A stretch of 24,614 nt of DNA from Firm-08 sp045546995 (GCA_045546995.1 JAZQDW010000036.1:1-24614), one strand, 5' to 3'. Shown: positions 6,426-13,829, counted from the first letter of the stretch. Made by a program: numbers and translations. The notes: generated by a model from the sequence alone, not told the origin.

Positions 6426-7211
6426 TTATTTGGAAATAACGTGCAGATCGATGTTGTTTTCCTCAAAGCAACGCATCAACTCGTTACTGATGGGGTTTTC
6501 GTCGTCGGTGACGATAACGTCGATCTGTTCCAGGCCGGCATAACGGTACACCGAGCGTTTGCCCAGCTTTTTGCTCTCAATGACCAGCACCACCGTGGCG
6601 GCGGTGTTCATCAGCGCGGAGGTGATATTCCCCTCGTCCGTGCCGGTGGTCATCAGCCCGTGCTCGCTGACAGCGGCGGCGCTGATGAATGCGATGTCGG
6701 CATAATATTTTTTGATCTGTTCAAGTACGGCGGTGCCGTAGGTCAGATGCTCGGTGGGATGCAGCTCGCCGCCAAAGAGGATGACCCGGCCGTTAAAGCT
6801 GTCCTGCTCGGTCAGCTCGGTCAGGATCTGCCCGATGGGCAGGGAATTGGTCAGGGTGCAAACGTTGTGTACGTTGCTGATCTGGGCGGCAACGGCCTCC
6901 ATGGTACTGCCGGTGGACAGCGCCACCACGTTGTTGCTTTTGATGAGAGAAGCGGCGGCCTTACCGATGCGGTTTTTGACGGCGGAATTAGATTTTTTAC
7001 GCTGGCGATAGGATGCCTCGGAGATAGGGAGCTGTGCGGGCACGGCGCCGCCGTGTACCTTGATGAGCAGCTCTTGCTTGCACATTGCGTTGATATCTCT
7101 GCGGATGGTTTCGATGGAAACTCCCAGCTCTTTGGCCACTTTGCTGATGATGACTTCACCGTCCCGCAAGGCGATGGTTTCGATCATTTTTTGACGGGCA
7201 TTGGTCAGCAT
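6426..7211 (-). CDS. glpR: DeoR-family transcriptional regulator (GlpR-like)
   Basis: 261 residues. The start is ATG 7211 (minus strand) because AGGTGA lies 7 bases upstream; in-frame ATGs 7 and 14 codons earlier lack a site. The N-terminal winged helix (1-57) has VSIETIRRDI (31-40) and ends in the family signature VHGGAV (52-57). The C-terminal sugar-phosphate sensor domain carries STGST (99-103), LTNS (120-123) and EGNITSALM (193-201). DeoR proteins are usually repressors released by a phosphorylated sugar or polyol. The gene is divergent from a glycerol-3-phosphate oxidation operon, so glycerol-3-phosphate is the likely effector. The family is certain; the glpR name rests on context. Confidence 0.88.
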   Translation of the reverse strand: MLTNARQKMIETIALRDGEVIISKVAKELGVSIETIRRDINAMCKQELLIKVHGGAVPAQLPISEASYRQRKKSNSAVKNRIGKAAASLIKSNNVVALSTGSTMEAVAAQISNVHNVCTLTNSLPIGQILTELTEQDSFNGRVILFGGELHPTEHLTYGTAVLEQIKKYYADIAFISAAAVSEHGLMTTGTDEGNITSALMNTAATVVLVIESKKLGKRSVYRYAGLEQIDVIVTDDENPISNELMRCFEENNIDLHVISK

Positions 7212-7286
7212 ATTGGTATCACCTGATTTCATAATATTTTTCAAATTATCCAAAACGGATTCGGGCCGTATTTCTATCCATTATAA

Positions 7287-7315
7287 ATAATAGTTTAAAC
7301 TAAATTAAATGTCAA
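7287..7315 (-). promoter_or_regulatory. Promoter of the DeoR/GlpR gene
   Basis: On the minus strand, TTGACA (7315-7310), 17 bases, then TATTAT (7292-7287). The spacer holds the palindrome TAGTTTAAACTA, which suggests autoregulation. Confidence 0.7.
7291..7302. promoter_or_regulatory. Palindrome TAGTTTAAACTA, candidate operator
   Basis: A perfect 12-bp palindrome lying in the spacer and at the -10 edge of the regulator promoter. A protein bound here would block transcription of the DeoR gene. Its assignment to GlpR is inference from position. Confidence 0.45.
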
Positions 7316-7337
7316 CAATTTGCGGATATATGTTGAC
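7311..7337. promoter_or_regulatory. Inverted repeat GTCAACA-N13-TGTTGAC spanning both -35 boxes
   Basis: The two divergent promoters have their -35 boxes back to back, and the boxes with flanking bases form the arms of this inverted repeat (7311-7317 and 7331-7337). It is well placed as a shared operator, but part of the symmetry is forced by two TTGAC boxes facing apart. Confidence 0.4.
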
Positions 7338-7361
7338 TATTTTGAGGTATTGTTGTATAAT
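7333..7361 (+). promoter_or_regulatory. Promoter of the glycerol-3-phosphate oxidation operon
   Basis: TTGACT (7333-7338), a 17-base spacer, then TATAAT (7356-7361), about 39 bases before the first start codon. Confidence 0.9.
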
Positions 7362-7399
7362 GAGGACATCTGAGCTTTATATACTTATAGGAGGTTATT

Positions 7400-8839
7400 A
7401 TGTATAAGACTGATGTTTTGGTCATCGGTGCCGGTGCGGTCGGTACCGCGATCACAAGAGAACTTACCAAGTACAATCTGGACGTCATCTGCGTTGACAA
7501 GCGGGAGGATGTCGGTGGTGACTGCTCCAAGAGCAATTCGGCCATCATTCACACCGGCTATGATGCCAAGCCCGGCACTTTGGAGAGCCAGTTGGTGGTT
7601 GCCGCCAACCCCCAGTATCCCAAGCTGTGCAAGGATCTGGACATTCCCTTTGATATGATCGGCGCCATCCTGCCCGCCATTACCGACGAGCAGTTTGAAC
7701 AGTTGCCCGGCATCAAGGCCAAGGCCTGCCAGAACAGGGTGTACGATATCGAATATTTGTCCAAGGAAGAGATCATCGCCATGGAGCCGGAGATCAATCC
7801 CGAGGTCAAGGGTGGTCTGTGGATCCCCCGTGAAAGCATTATCGATCCCTTCCTGTTCGTTGTGGCAATGGCGGAAAACGCCGTTGCCAACGGCGCCCGT
7901 TTCCTCCTGAATACCGAGGTTACCGGCATCAAAATGGAGGGTGACACCGTCGTCGGCGCCGAGACCACCGGCGGTTATATTGAGGCAAAATATATCATCA
8001 ACGCCGCCGGTCTGTTTTGCGACGATATTGCGGCGATGGTCGGCAAAAACGATTACTACGTTAACCCCAGAAAAGGTCAGTTCTACATTCTGGATAAAAA
8101 CACCTCTTGTAAGGTAAATCATATCGTTCTGCCCATCCCCACCAAGGTGACCAAGGGTAAACTGATGTGCCCCACCATTCACGGTAATATGCTGGTCGGC
8201 CCCACCGCCGAGGATCTGAGCGATAAATATGACAAGTCCACCACCGCCGAGGGTCTTGCCACCATTCGTGAGGACGTTTCCAAGCTGATCCCGGGCGTAA
8301 ACCTCAGAGATACCATTACCCAGTATTCCGGTCTGCGCGCCAACCGCAATCCCGAGGAGCTGCGCATTGATACATACGACGACGTCAAGAACTACGTCAA
8401 TCTGTCCGGCGTTCGTTCCACCGGGCTTACCAACTCCATCTCCTGCGGTACCTACGTTGCCCAGCTGCTCAAGGAAATGGGCGCAGAAATGGTTTGGAAG
8501 GAAAACTTTATTTCCACCCGTAAGGGTATTCCTTGCTTCCATCAGCTTTCCCGTGAGGAGCAGGATGCGCTCATTAAAAAGAATCCGCTGTACGGCAATA
8601 TCGTTTGCCGCTGTGAGACCATCACCGAGGGCGAGATCGTGGATGCGATCCATGCCCCCATCCCCGCCACCAGCGTTGACGCCATCAAGCGCAGACTGCG
8701 CGCCGGTATGGGTCGTTGCCAGGGCGGCTTCTGCGGTCCCAAAGTCATTGAGATCTTGGCCAGAGAGCTGGGTTGCTCTACCGCAGAGATCTGTAAGAAC
8801 AATGCAAATTCCCGTATGATCGTCGGCAAAGTAAAATAA
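7400..8839 (+). CDS. glpA: FAD-dependent dehydrogenase with C-terminal BFD-like [2Fe-2S] domain, GlpA-like
   Basis: 479 residues; AGGAGG (7389-7394) precedes ATG 7400. It is a DAO-type FAD oxidoreductase: VIGAGAVG (8-15) is the dinucleotide-binding loop, then NSAIIHTGYDA (46-56) and INAAGLFCDDIA (200-211). Residues about 395-455 form a BFD-like iron-sulfur domain with Cys403, Cys405, Cys440 and Cys445 (CRC, then CQGGFC). This build is that of anaerobic glycerol-3-phosphate dehydrogenase subunit A. Close relatives oxidise 2-hydroxy acids, and the LhgO-type family is a real alternative. It is first in a tight three-gene operon under a DeoR regulator, which supports oxidation of glycerol-3-phosphate to dihydroxyacetone phosphate. 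No glycerol kinase or facilitator gene lies in the window. Confidence 0.85.
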   Translation: MYKTDVLVIGAGAVGTAITRELTKYNLDVICVDKREDVGGDCSKSNSAIIHTGYDAKPGTLESQLVVAANPQYPKLCKDLDIPFDMIGAILPAITDEQFEQLPGIKAKACQNRVYDIEYLSKEEIIAMEPEINPEVKGGLWIPRESIIDPFLFVVAMAENAVANGARFLLNTEVTGIKMEGDTVVGAETTGGYIEAKYIINAAGLFCDDIAAMVGKNDYYVNPRKGQFYILDKNTSCKVNHIVLPIPTKVTKGKLMCPTIHGNMLVGPTAEDLSDKYDKSTTAEGLATIREDVSKLIPGVNLRDTITQYSGLRANRNPEELRIDTYDDVKNYVNLSGVRSTGLTNSISCGTYVAQLLKEMGAEMVWKENFISTRKGIPCFHQLSREEQDALIKKNPLYGNIVCRCETITEGEIVDAIHAPIPATSVDAIKRRLRAGMGRCQGGFCGPKVIEILARELGCSTAEICKNNANSRMIVGKVK

Positions 8840-8853
8840 GGAGGTAGGAAGAT

Positions 8854-10095
8854 ATGTACGAAATTAAATGTGACGTTGCCATCGTCGGTGGCGGCCCCGC
8901 AGGTCTTGCTGCCGCCGTTGCCGCAAAAAAAGAGGGCGCTGAAAAGGTGCTCATCATCGAAAGAGACGAAACGCTGGGCGGTATCCTGCAGCAGTGTATC
9001 CATCCCGGCTTCGGTCTGAAAATGTTTAAGGAAGAGCTCACCGGCCCCGAGTACTACGGCAGATATATTGATGAGGCGATGGAGCTGGGTGTGGACACCC
9101 TGATGAACAGCATGGTGCTGGAGGTCGGAGAGAACACCGTTACCTGCATTAACGGTACCTACGGTGTCACCACCGTTACCGCCGGCGCTATCGTGCTGGC
9201 CATGGGCTGCAGAGAGCGGACCCGCGCCAATATTATGATCCCCGGCACCCGTCCCGCCGGTGTATATACCGCCGGCGCCGCCCAAAGACTGATGAACCGC
9301 CAGAACGAAATGGTGGGCAAAAAGATCGTCATTTTGGGCTCGGGCGATATCGGTATGATCATGGCTCGCCGTATGACGCTGGAGGGCGCCAAGGTGGAGG
9401 CTGTGGTGGAACTGAATGACTATCTGGCCGGTCTGACCCGTAATAAGGTACAGTGTCTGGACGATTTCGGCATTCCGCTGATGCTGTCCCACACCATCGT
9501 TGACATCAAGGGCAACGACCGTGTGGAGGGCGTTGTGGTGGCAGAGGTCGATCCCGTAACCAAGCGTCCCATTGCCGGCAGTGAAAAGCTGTATGAGTGT
9601 GACACCCTGCTGTTGTCCGTCGGTCTGATCCCCGAAAACGAGTTGAGCCGCGGCGCCGGTATTGCCATCGATCCCATCACCAACGGACCTGCCGTCAACC
9701 AGTATATGCAGACCAATATTCCTTCCGTCTTTGCCAGCGGCAACGTGGTACACGTGAACGACCTGGTGGACAACGTTTCCACCGAGAGCGCCGTGGCCGG
9801 TAAGGCGGCCGCCAAATTTGCCGCGGGCGAGTTGCAGGTGGGTGAGACCATCACCGTTACCACCGGCGAGAACGTCCGTTACGTCTGTCCCCAGAAGGTG
9901 GAGGCAAAGGGCGAGAAGGTCGACCTTTATTTCCGTGTGCTGGCCCCCAAGGGCAAGAGTGTGATCGTCGCCCGTGACGGCGAGAACGTGCTCTTTAAGA
10001 GAACGGCCATCAAGGTCAACCCCGGTGAGATCGAAAAGGTCACTGTCGATCCCAACGGCATCAAAGAACTGGTAATTGAAGTGAAGGAGGCATAA
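8854..10095 (+). CDS. NAD(P)/FAD-dependent oxidoreductase, partner of the GlpA-like dehydrogenase
   Basis: 413 residues, starting 14 bases after the previous stop with AAGGAGG at 8838-8844. Two nucleotide-binding folds are seen: VGGGPAGLAAA (11-21) for FAD and LGSGDIG (161-167) for NAD(P). Further marks are AMGCRERTR (116-124), SVGLIPENEL (255-264) and FASGNVVHVNDLVD (293-306). The family is that of HcnB-like/thioredoxin-reductase-like flavoproteins, found between glpA-type and DUF1667 genes in Thermotoga and Clostridia. The likely role is to pass electrons from the GlpA-like subunit to NAD or another carrier, replacing classical GlpB. The exact acceptor cannot be read from sequence. Confidence 0.88.
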   Translation: MYEIKCDVAIVGGGPAGLAAAVAAKKEGAEKVLIIERDETLGGILQQCIHPGFGLKMFKEELTGPEYYGRYIDEAMELGVDTLMNSMVLEVGENTVTCINGTYGVTTVTAGAIVLAMGCRERTRANIMIPGTRPAGVYTAGAAQRLMNRQNEMVGKKIVILGSGDIGMIMARRMTLEGAKVEAVVELNDYLAGLTRNKVQCLDDFGIPLMLSHTIVDIKGNDRVEGVVVAEVDPVTKRPIAGSEKLYECDTLLLSVGLIPENELSRGAGIAIDPITNGPAVNQYMQTNIPSVFASGNVVHVNDLVDNVSTESAVAGKAAAKFAAGELQVGETITVTTGENVRYVCPQKVEAKGEKVDLYFRVLAPKGKSVIVARDGENVLFKRTAIKVNPGEIEKVTVDPNGIKELVIEVKEA

Positions 10096-10100
10096 TCGCT

Positions 10101-10460
10101 ATGATCGAAAAGGATATTATCTGTACTATTTGCCCCACCGGTTGTATCATTCACGTGACCGGGGATGAAAACAGCATCGCTTCCATCGAAGGTTTTACCT
10201 GCAAACGCGGTGAGACCTACGGCCGCGCCGAGTTTCTGGCGCCGGTCAGAACGCTGACCTCCACCGTTAAGGTGGATGGCAGTGCCTATCCTCTGGTGGC
10301 CTGCCGCAGCAATGCGCCCCTGCCCAAGGATAAGGTGCTGGATTGTATGAAAGAGATCCACGCCCTCACCGTCAAGGCGCCCGTGGCCCGCGGTCAGGTG
10401 CTGATCGCCGACATTTTGGGCACCGGTGTGGATATCGTTGCCACCGGCGAAGCAAAATAA
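10101..10460 (+). CDS. DUF1667 protein (CxxC-pair, probable Fe-S subunit)
   Basis: 119 residues, starting 5 bases after the previous stop with GGAGG at 10086-10090 inside the upstream gene. The N-terminus carries Cys8, Cys11, Cys15 and Cys34 in the pattern CxxCxxxC-x18-C. This resembles the N-terminal [4Fe-4S] motif of molybdopterin oxidoreductases; a further VACRS motif follows in the middle. The family (COG3862, conserved CxxC pairs) nearly always sits behind the two flavoproteins above. It probably replaces GlpC as the small electron-transfer subunit. The family call is firm; the cluster type is inference. Confidence 0.88.
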   Translation: MIEKDIICTICPTGCIIHVTGDENSIASIEGFTCKRGETYGRAEFLAPVRTLTSTVKVDGSAYPLVACRSNAPLPKDKVLDCMKEIHALTVKAPVARGQVLIADILGTGVDIVATGEAK

Positions 10461-10472
10461 ATCAAACAAGAA

Positions 10473-10748
10473 GGGCGGTGCTCCACAGAGATAAATCCGC
10501 TTAAAAACGGCTATTTTCGCCCTATACTATGTCAAAACACCGCAATATGCGTCAGCATTATTGCGCTGTTTTTTCTTGTCTATGACAAAAATATCTCGTT
10601 TTTAAGTGCCGAAGGCAGTTTTTGGATAGGAAATTTTGTTTGCGGCGAAGTCAAAAACGTAGGAATACTGACGTATTCCGAGGCTTTTGACGAGATGGCG
10701 GGGAAAATTTACAGGCAAAAACCGGTTGATCTCTGCGGAGCACCGCCC
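10473..10748. mobile_element. 276-bp MITE-like or structured-RNA element
   Basis: Ends are a 20-bp inverted repeat with one mismatch: GGGCGGTGCTCCACAGAGAT (10473-10492) and its complement at 10729-10748. Inside lie nested pairs. 10500-10509 pairs with 10597-10606 (CTTAAAAACG/CGTTTTTAAG), enclosing a 13-bp stem with one mismatch, 10535-10547 with 10559-10571. GTCAAAA 10650-10656 pairs with TTTTGAC 10685-10691, enclosing GGAATAC 10662-10668 with GTATTCC 10673-10679. There is no open frame of note. It sits between the operon and its terminator. The structure fits a non-autonomous transposon or a folded RNA; I saw no clear target duplication beyond a possible AA. Confidence 0.6.
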
Positions 10749-10785
10749 AAAGCGGAAGGATTTTTAAAATTCTTCCGCTTTTTTT
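10749..10785 (+). terminator. Intrinsic terminator of the glp-type operon
   Basis: AAAGCGGAAG (10749-10758) pairs with CTTCCGCTTT (10772-10781), followed by a T run to 10785. Confidence 0.88.
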
Positions 10786-10845
10786 CAATTTAAGTGAGAG
10801 GATTTGCTTGCTGTTACGTATAAGAAGTGAAAAGGAGGGAGATCT

Positions 10846-11724
10846 ATGAAGAAAAAGATAACGTGGATTATGTTGTTGGCGCTGTGTCTGTGTTTCTCTG
10901 CTTGTCGTCCGGCCGATATGGATGAGACGTATGAGGAGTTTTCCGCGCCGCAAACCTATGCGGAACAGGAAACGCCGGAGGAGCAAGAGCCCTCCTTTGA
11001 AAACGATCTCTCTATGGAAAAAGAAACGCCGACGGAAACGAAAAAGGAACCCCCTGCAGAGCAAGAACCTACGGAAAACGAAACACTTGCAGAGCAAAAA
11101 CCGTCCACAGAGCAAGAGTCGACCGTTGAGGAAGAAACACCTGCTGAGAAAGAAACGCCCGAGAAAACAGAGGCGCAGAAGAGTGAAAAAAGCACAATCA
11201 GCATTATGGGAACTCCCGCCCAAGTGACGCAGGAATTTTTAACAGAGAGGGCAGAGCTGATCCTGCACGGACGAGTGAAGGCAAAGTTGGGCGAGGTCAT
11301 GCTCAATCCCGACGGCAAAAGAACCGATGCTTCGGGGCAAAAGGTGGCAAATGCACAGGTTACTTCCTACGAAGTTGAGGTGTATACCGTTTATAAAGGA
11401 ACTTATGAAAAAAATACGATCATTGTTAAAACGACAAACGGTCGTAATTTAAGTCCTGATCTGATTCTTTACGGCGAAGATGAAACCACCAAATTGGCCA
11501 TGCCGCTGGATCGATTTGATCTTACGGTGGGGGAAGAATGCATTATGTATCTGGTGAATATCAAAGACCGTCTGCCGGAGGACAATGGTTATTTTGTCAA
11601 TTCCGGCAAAGCGGGATATTTTAAAAAAGAGGGAAACGTATTTAAAAATAATGGCGTTCTGCCGCTGACCAATACGCTTGAGACGTTGGCAAAAGAACAC
11701 GCAAATACCGAGGCTCAAAATTGA
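10846..11724 (+). CDS. Glu-rich lipoprotein with probable TIMP/OB-fold-like domain
   Basis: 292 residues. Behind AAGGAGGGAG comes ATG 10846. The type II signal peptide has lipobox FSAC (Cys20), followed by RPA as in the other two lipoproteins (CRPVV). Residues 22-115 are an acidic linker with irregular repeats (EQEP, KETP, EEETP). Residues about 125-275 are folded. The pattern AELILHGRVKAKLGE, then SYEVEVYTVYKG, then IIVKTTNG, then LTVGEECIMYLV, then GKAGYFKKEGN resembles TIMP-like/OB-fold secreted domains common in Bacillota; this is recognised by pattern only. Those domains in general are of unknown role; protease inhibition would be speculation. Probably a single gene, sharing a leader motif with the first lipoprotein. 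Confidence 0.82.
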   Translation: MKKKITWIMLLALCLCFSACRPADMDETYEEFSAPQTYAEQETPEEQEPSFENDLSMEKETPTETKKEPPAEQEPTENETLAEQKPSTEQESTVEEETPAEKETPEKTEAQKSEKSTISIMGTPAQVTQEFLTERAELILHGRVKAKLGEVMLNPDGKRTDASGQKVANAQVTSYEVEVYTVYKGTYEKNTIIVKTTNGRNLSPDLILYGEDETTKLAMPLDRFDLTVGEECIMYLVNIKDRLPEDNGYFVNSGKAGYFKKEGNVFKNNGVLPLTNTLETLAKEHANTEAQN

Positions 11725-11820
11725 CTTACAATGGGGTTTTGAAGGCTGATTTGTATAAAATGCACAAAAGAAATCAACATAGGGCAAAATAAATAGTTAA
11801 AATATGTTAAATTTGCCGTC

Positions 11821-11849
11821 TTGTCAAAGACAAAAAAGTTTGGTACAAT
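11821..11849 (+). promoter_or_regulatory. Strong promoter facing the contig centre
   Basis: TTGTCA (11821-11826), 17 bases, then TACAAT (11844-11849), with TGG just before it as an extended -10. The expected transcript starts near 11856 and runs to the central palindrome. Confidence 0.75.
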
Positions 11850-11941
11850 AAAACCAGAAAGAAGAAAGCAAATAAAAAAACCGAACAGGGTTCTGCTTTC
11901 ATTCTGATCAAAACAAGTTCTGAAAGAAAGGGCGTGAGGAT

Positions 11942-12028
11942 ATGAGAACAACCAAATACTGCACTCATACCGGTGAAATTTTGCGCCCGCTTAAGAGAAG
12001 AAAGTATTTAAAGTTTCCTCTTAGATAG
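11942..12028 (+). CDS. Possible 28-residue peptide ahead of a stem-loop
   Basis: The frame MRTTKYCTHTGEILRPLKRR plus KYLKFPLR ends in TAG at 12026-12028, touching a hairpin. The product is basic. GTGAGGA precedes the ATG but is too close (2-3 bases), so translation is doubtful. A leader peptide with attenuator or a gene remnant are alternatives. Confidence 0.25.
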   Translation: MRTTKYCTHTGEILRPLKRRKYLKFPLR

Positions 12029-12061
12029 CACAGAAGAGTAACCGACAAGCTTTTCTGTGCT
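12027..12061 (+). other. Stem-loop AGCACAGAA/TTCTGTGCT
   Basis: A 9-bp perfect stem, 12027-12035 with 12053-12061, and a 17-base loop. There is no good T run after it, so it is more likely an RNA structural element than a full terminator. Confidence 0.45.
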
Positions 12062-12290
12062 GTTTCATTATAACCGAATAAAACCGCGCTTCTCTTTGAA
12101 AAATAAGAGGCAACGACTGCGGGGGAGTTCCCCTTAAAGATGCAGCGGCGCATGATCAGTACACCTCAAAACAGATTCCCGTTTTTGATGCAGACCGAAA
12201 CGAATCGGCCATCCAATCGTAAAAGATTTAAAATTTTGAAGGGAACATACAACGAGGAAACAAAGCTGATGAAAAATAAATTTACATAGA

Positions 12291-12324
12291 TAAAGGCAGA
12301 ACGGAAATTTCCGTTCTGCCTTTA
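12291..12324. terminator. Central palindrome, terminator-like, point of fold-back
   Basis: AAAGGCAGAACGGAAA meets TTTCCGTTCTGCCTTT with no loop at 12307/12308. The GC-rich stem with A/T flanks looks like the terminator at 6389-6422. Because the whole window is palindromic, the true extent of the natural palindrome cannot be seen, and the sequence beyond it in the genome is unknown. Confidence 0.7.
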
Positions 12325-12553
12325 TCTATGTAAATTTATTTTTCATCAGCTTTGTTTCCTCGTTGTATGTTCCCTTCAAAATTTTAAATCTTTTACGATT
12401 GGATGGCCGATTCGTTTCGGTCTGCATCAAAAACGGGAATCTGTTTTGAGGTGTACTGATCATGCGCCGCTGCATCTTTAAGGGGAACTCCCCCGCAGTC
12501 GTTGCCTCTTATTTTTCAAAGAGAAGCGCGGTTTTATTCGGTTATAATGAAAC

Positions 12554-12588
12554 AGCACAGAAAAGCTTGTCGGTTACTCTTCTGTGCT
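12554..12588 (-). other. Mirror copy: stem-loop AGCACAGAA/TTCTGTGCT
   Basis: Exact reverse-complement copy of the stem-loop at 12027-12061. Confidence 0.45.
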
Positions 12589-12673
12589 ATCTAAGAGGAA
12601 ACTTTAAATACTTTCTTCTCTTAAGCGGGCGCAAAATTTCACCGGTATGAGTGCAGTATTTGGTTGTTCTCAT
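12587..12673 (-). CDS. Mirror copy: possible 28-residue peptide
   Basis: Exact copy of the 11942-12028 frame on the other arm, with the same weak case for translation. The apparent plus-strand frame 12462-12650 is its antisense shadow. Confidence 0.22.
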   Translation of the reverse strand: MRTTKYCTHTGEILRPLKRRKYLKFPLR

Positions 12674-12765
12674 ATCCTCACGCCCTTTCTTTCAGAACTT
12701 GTTTTGATCAGAATGAAAGCAGAACCCTGTTCGGTTTTTTTATTTGCTTTCTTCTTTCTGGTTTT

Positions 12766-12794
12766 ATTGTACCAAACTTTTTTGTCTTTGACAA
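12766..12794 (-). promoter_or_regulatory. Mirror copy: promoter facing the centre
   Basis: TTGTCA-N17-TACAAT on the minus strand. The region from here to 12325 duplicates the unexplained transcript of the left arm. Confidence 0.72.
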
Positions 12795-12890
12795 GACGGC
12801 AAATTTAACATATTTTAACTATTTATTTTGCCCTATGTTGATTTCTTTTGTGCATTTTATACAAATCAGCCTTCAAAACCCCATTGTAAG

Positions 12891-13769
12891 TCAATTTTGA
12901 GCCTCGGTATTTGCGTGTTCTTTTGCCAACGTCTCAAGCGTATTGGTCAGCGGCAGAACGCCATTATTTTTAAATACGTTTCCCTCTTTTTTAAAATATC
13001 CCGCTTTGCCGGAATTGACAAAATAACCATTGTCCTCCGGCAGACGGTCTTTGATATTCACCAGATACATAATGCATTCTTCCCCCACCGTAAGATCAAA
13101 TCGATCCAGCGGCATGGCCAATTTGGTGGTTTCATCTTCGCCGTAAAGAATCAGATCAGGACTTAAATTACGACCGTTTGTCGTTTTAACAATGATCGTA
13201 TTTTTTTCATAAGTTCCTTTATAAACGGTATACACCTCAACTTCGTAGGAAGTAACCTGTGCATTTGCCACCTTTTGCCCCGAAGCATCGGTTCTTTTGC
13301 CGTCGGGATTGAGCATGACCTCGCCCAACTTTGCCTTCACTCGTCCGTGCAGGATCAGCTCTGCCCTCTCTGTTAAAAATTCCTGCGTCACTTGGGCGGG
13401 AGTTCCCATAATGCTGATTGTGCTTTTTTCACTCTTCTGCGCCTCTGTTTTCTCGGGCGTTTCTTTCTCAGCAGGTGTTTCTTCCTCAACGGTCGACTCT
13501 TGCTCTGTGGACGGTTTTTGCTCTGCAAGTGTTTCGTTTTCCGTAGGTTCTTGCTCTGCAGGGGGTTCCTTTTTCGTTTCCGTCGGCGTTTCTTTTTCCA
13601 TAGAGAGATCGTTTTCAAAGGAGGGCTCTTGCTCCTCCGGCGTTTCCTGTTCCGCATAGGTTTGCGGCGCGGAAAACTCCTCATACGTCTCATCCATATC
13701 GGCCGGACGACAAGCAGAGAAACACAGACACAGCGCCAACAACATAATCCACGTTATCTTTTTCTTCAT
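12891..13769 (-). CDS. Mirror copy: Glu-rich lipoprotein, TIMP/OB-fold-like domain
   Basis: Identical 292-residue product to 10846-11724: lipobox FSAC (Cys20), acidic linker 22-115, folded domain about 125-275. No residue differs between the copies. Confidence 0.82.
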   Translation of the reverse strand: MKKKITWIMLLALCLCFSACRPADMDETYEEFSAPQTYAEQETPEEQEPSFENDLSMEKETPTETKKEPPAEQEPTENETLAEQKPSTEQESTVEEETPAEKETPEKTEAQKSEKSTISIMGTPAQVTQEFLTERAELILHGRVKAKLGEVMLNPDGKRTDASGQKVANAQVTSYEVEVYTVYKGTYEKNTIIVKTTNGRNLSPDLILYGEDETTKLAMPLDRFDLTVGEECIMYLVNIKDRLPEDNGYFVNSGKAGYFKKEGNVFKNNGVLPLTNTLETLAKEHANTEAQN

Positions 13770-13829
13770 AGATCTCCCTCCTTTTCACTTCTTATACGTA
13801 ACAGCAAGCAAATCCTCTCACTTAAATTG

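Larger units (their letters stand above)
11850..12290 (+). other. Transcribed region of unknown nature (possible ncRNA or decayed gene)
   Basis: Between the promoter at 11821 and the central palindrome no frame exceeds 60 codons on the plus strand. Features seen: a hairpin GAAAGCA/TGCTTTC (11864-11870 and 11894-11900), a 28-codon frame at 11942-12028, and a stem-loop at 12027-12061. A stretch in frame with 12100 (NDCGGVPLKDAAAHDQYTSK) stops at 12220. Another frame, 12140-12289 (49 codons, ending KGTYNEETKLMKNKFT), has its TAG directly before the palindrome. The last two could be one protein broken by a frameshift near the AAAA at about 12221. Either a pseudogene or a structured RNA is possible. 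Confidence 0.4.

Noticed and set aside
8542..9753. Long antisense frames (for example 403, 422, 315 and 313 residues) opposite the glp, DeoR and DegV genes
   Set aside because: They lie fully opposite well-supported genes, lack ribosome sites, have Gly/His/Asp-rich composition typical of the complement of codon-biased genes, and match no family.
11715..12153. Minus-strand frames of 78 and 62 residues near the centre
   Set aside because: The first overlaps the promoter region and the second is antisense to the 28-codon frame. Neither has a ribosome site, and their hydrophobic look comes from A/T-rich sequence.
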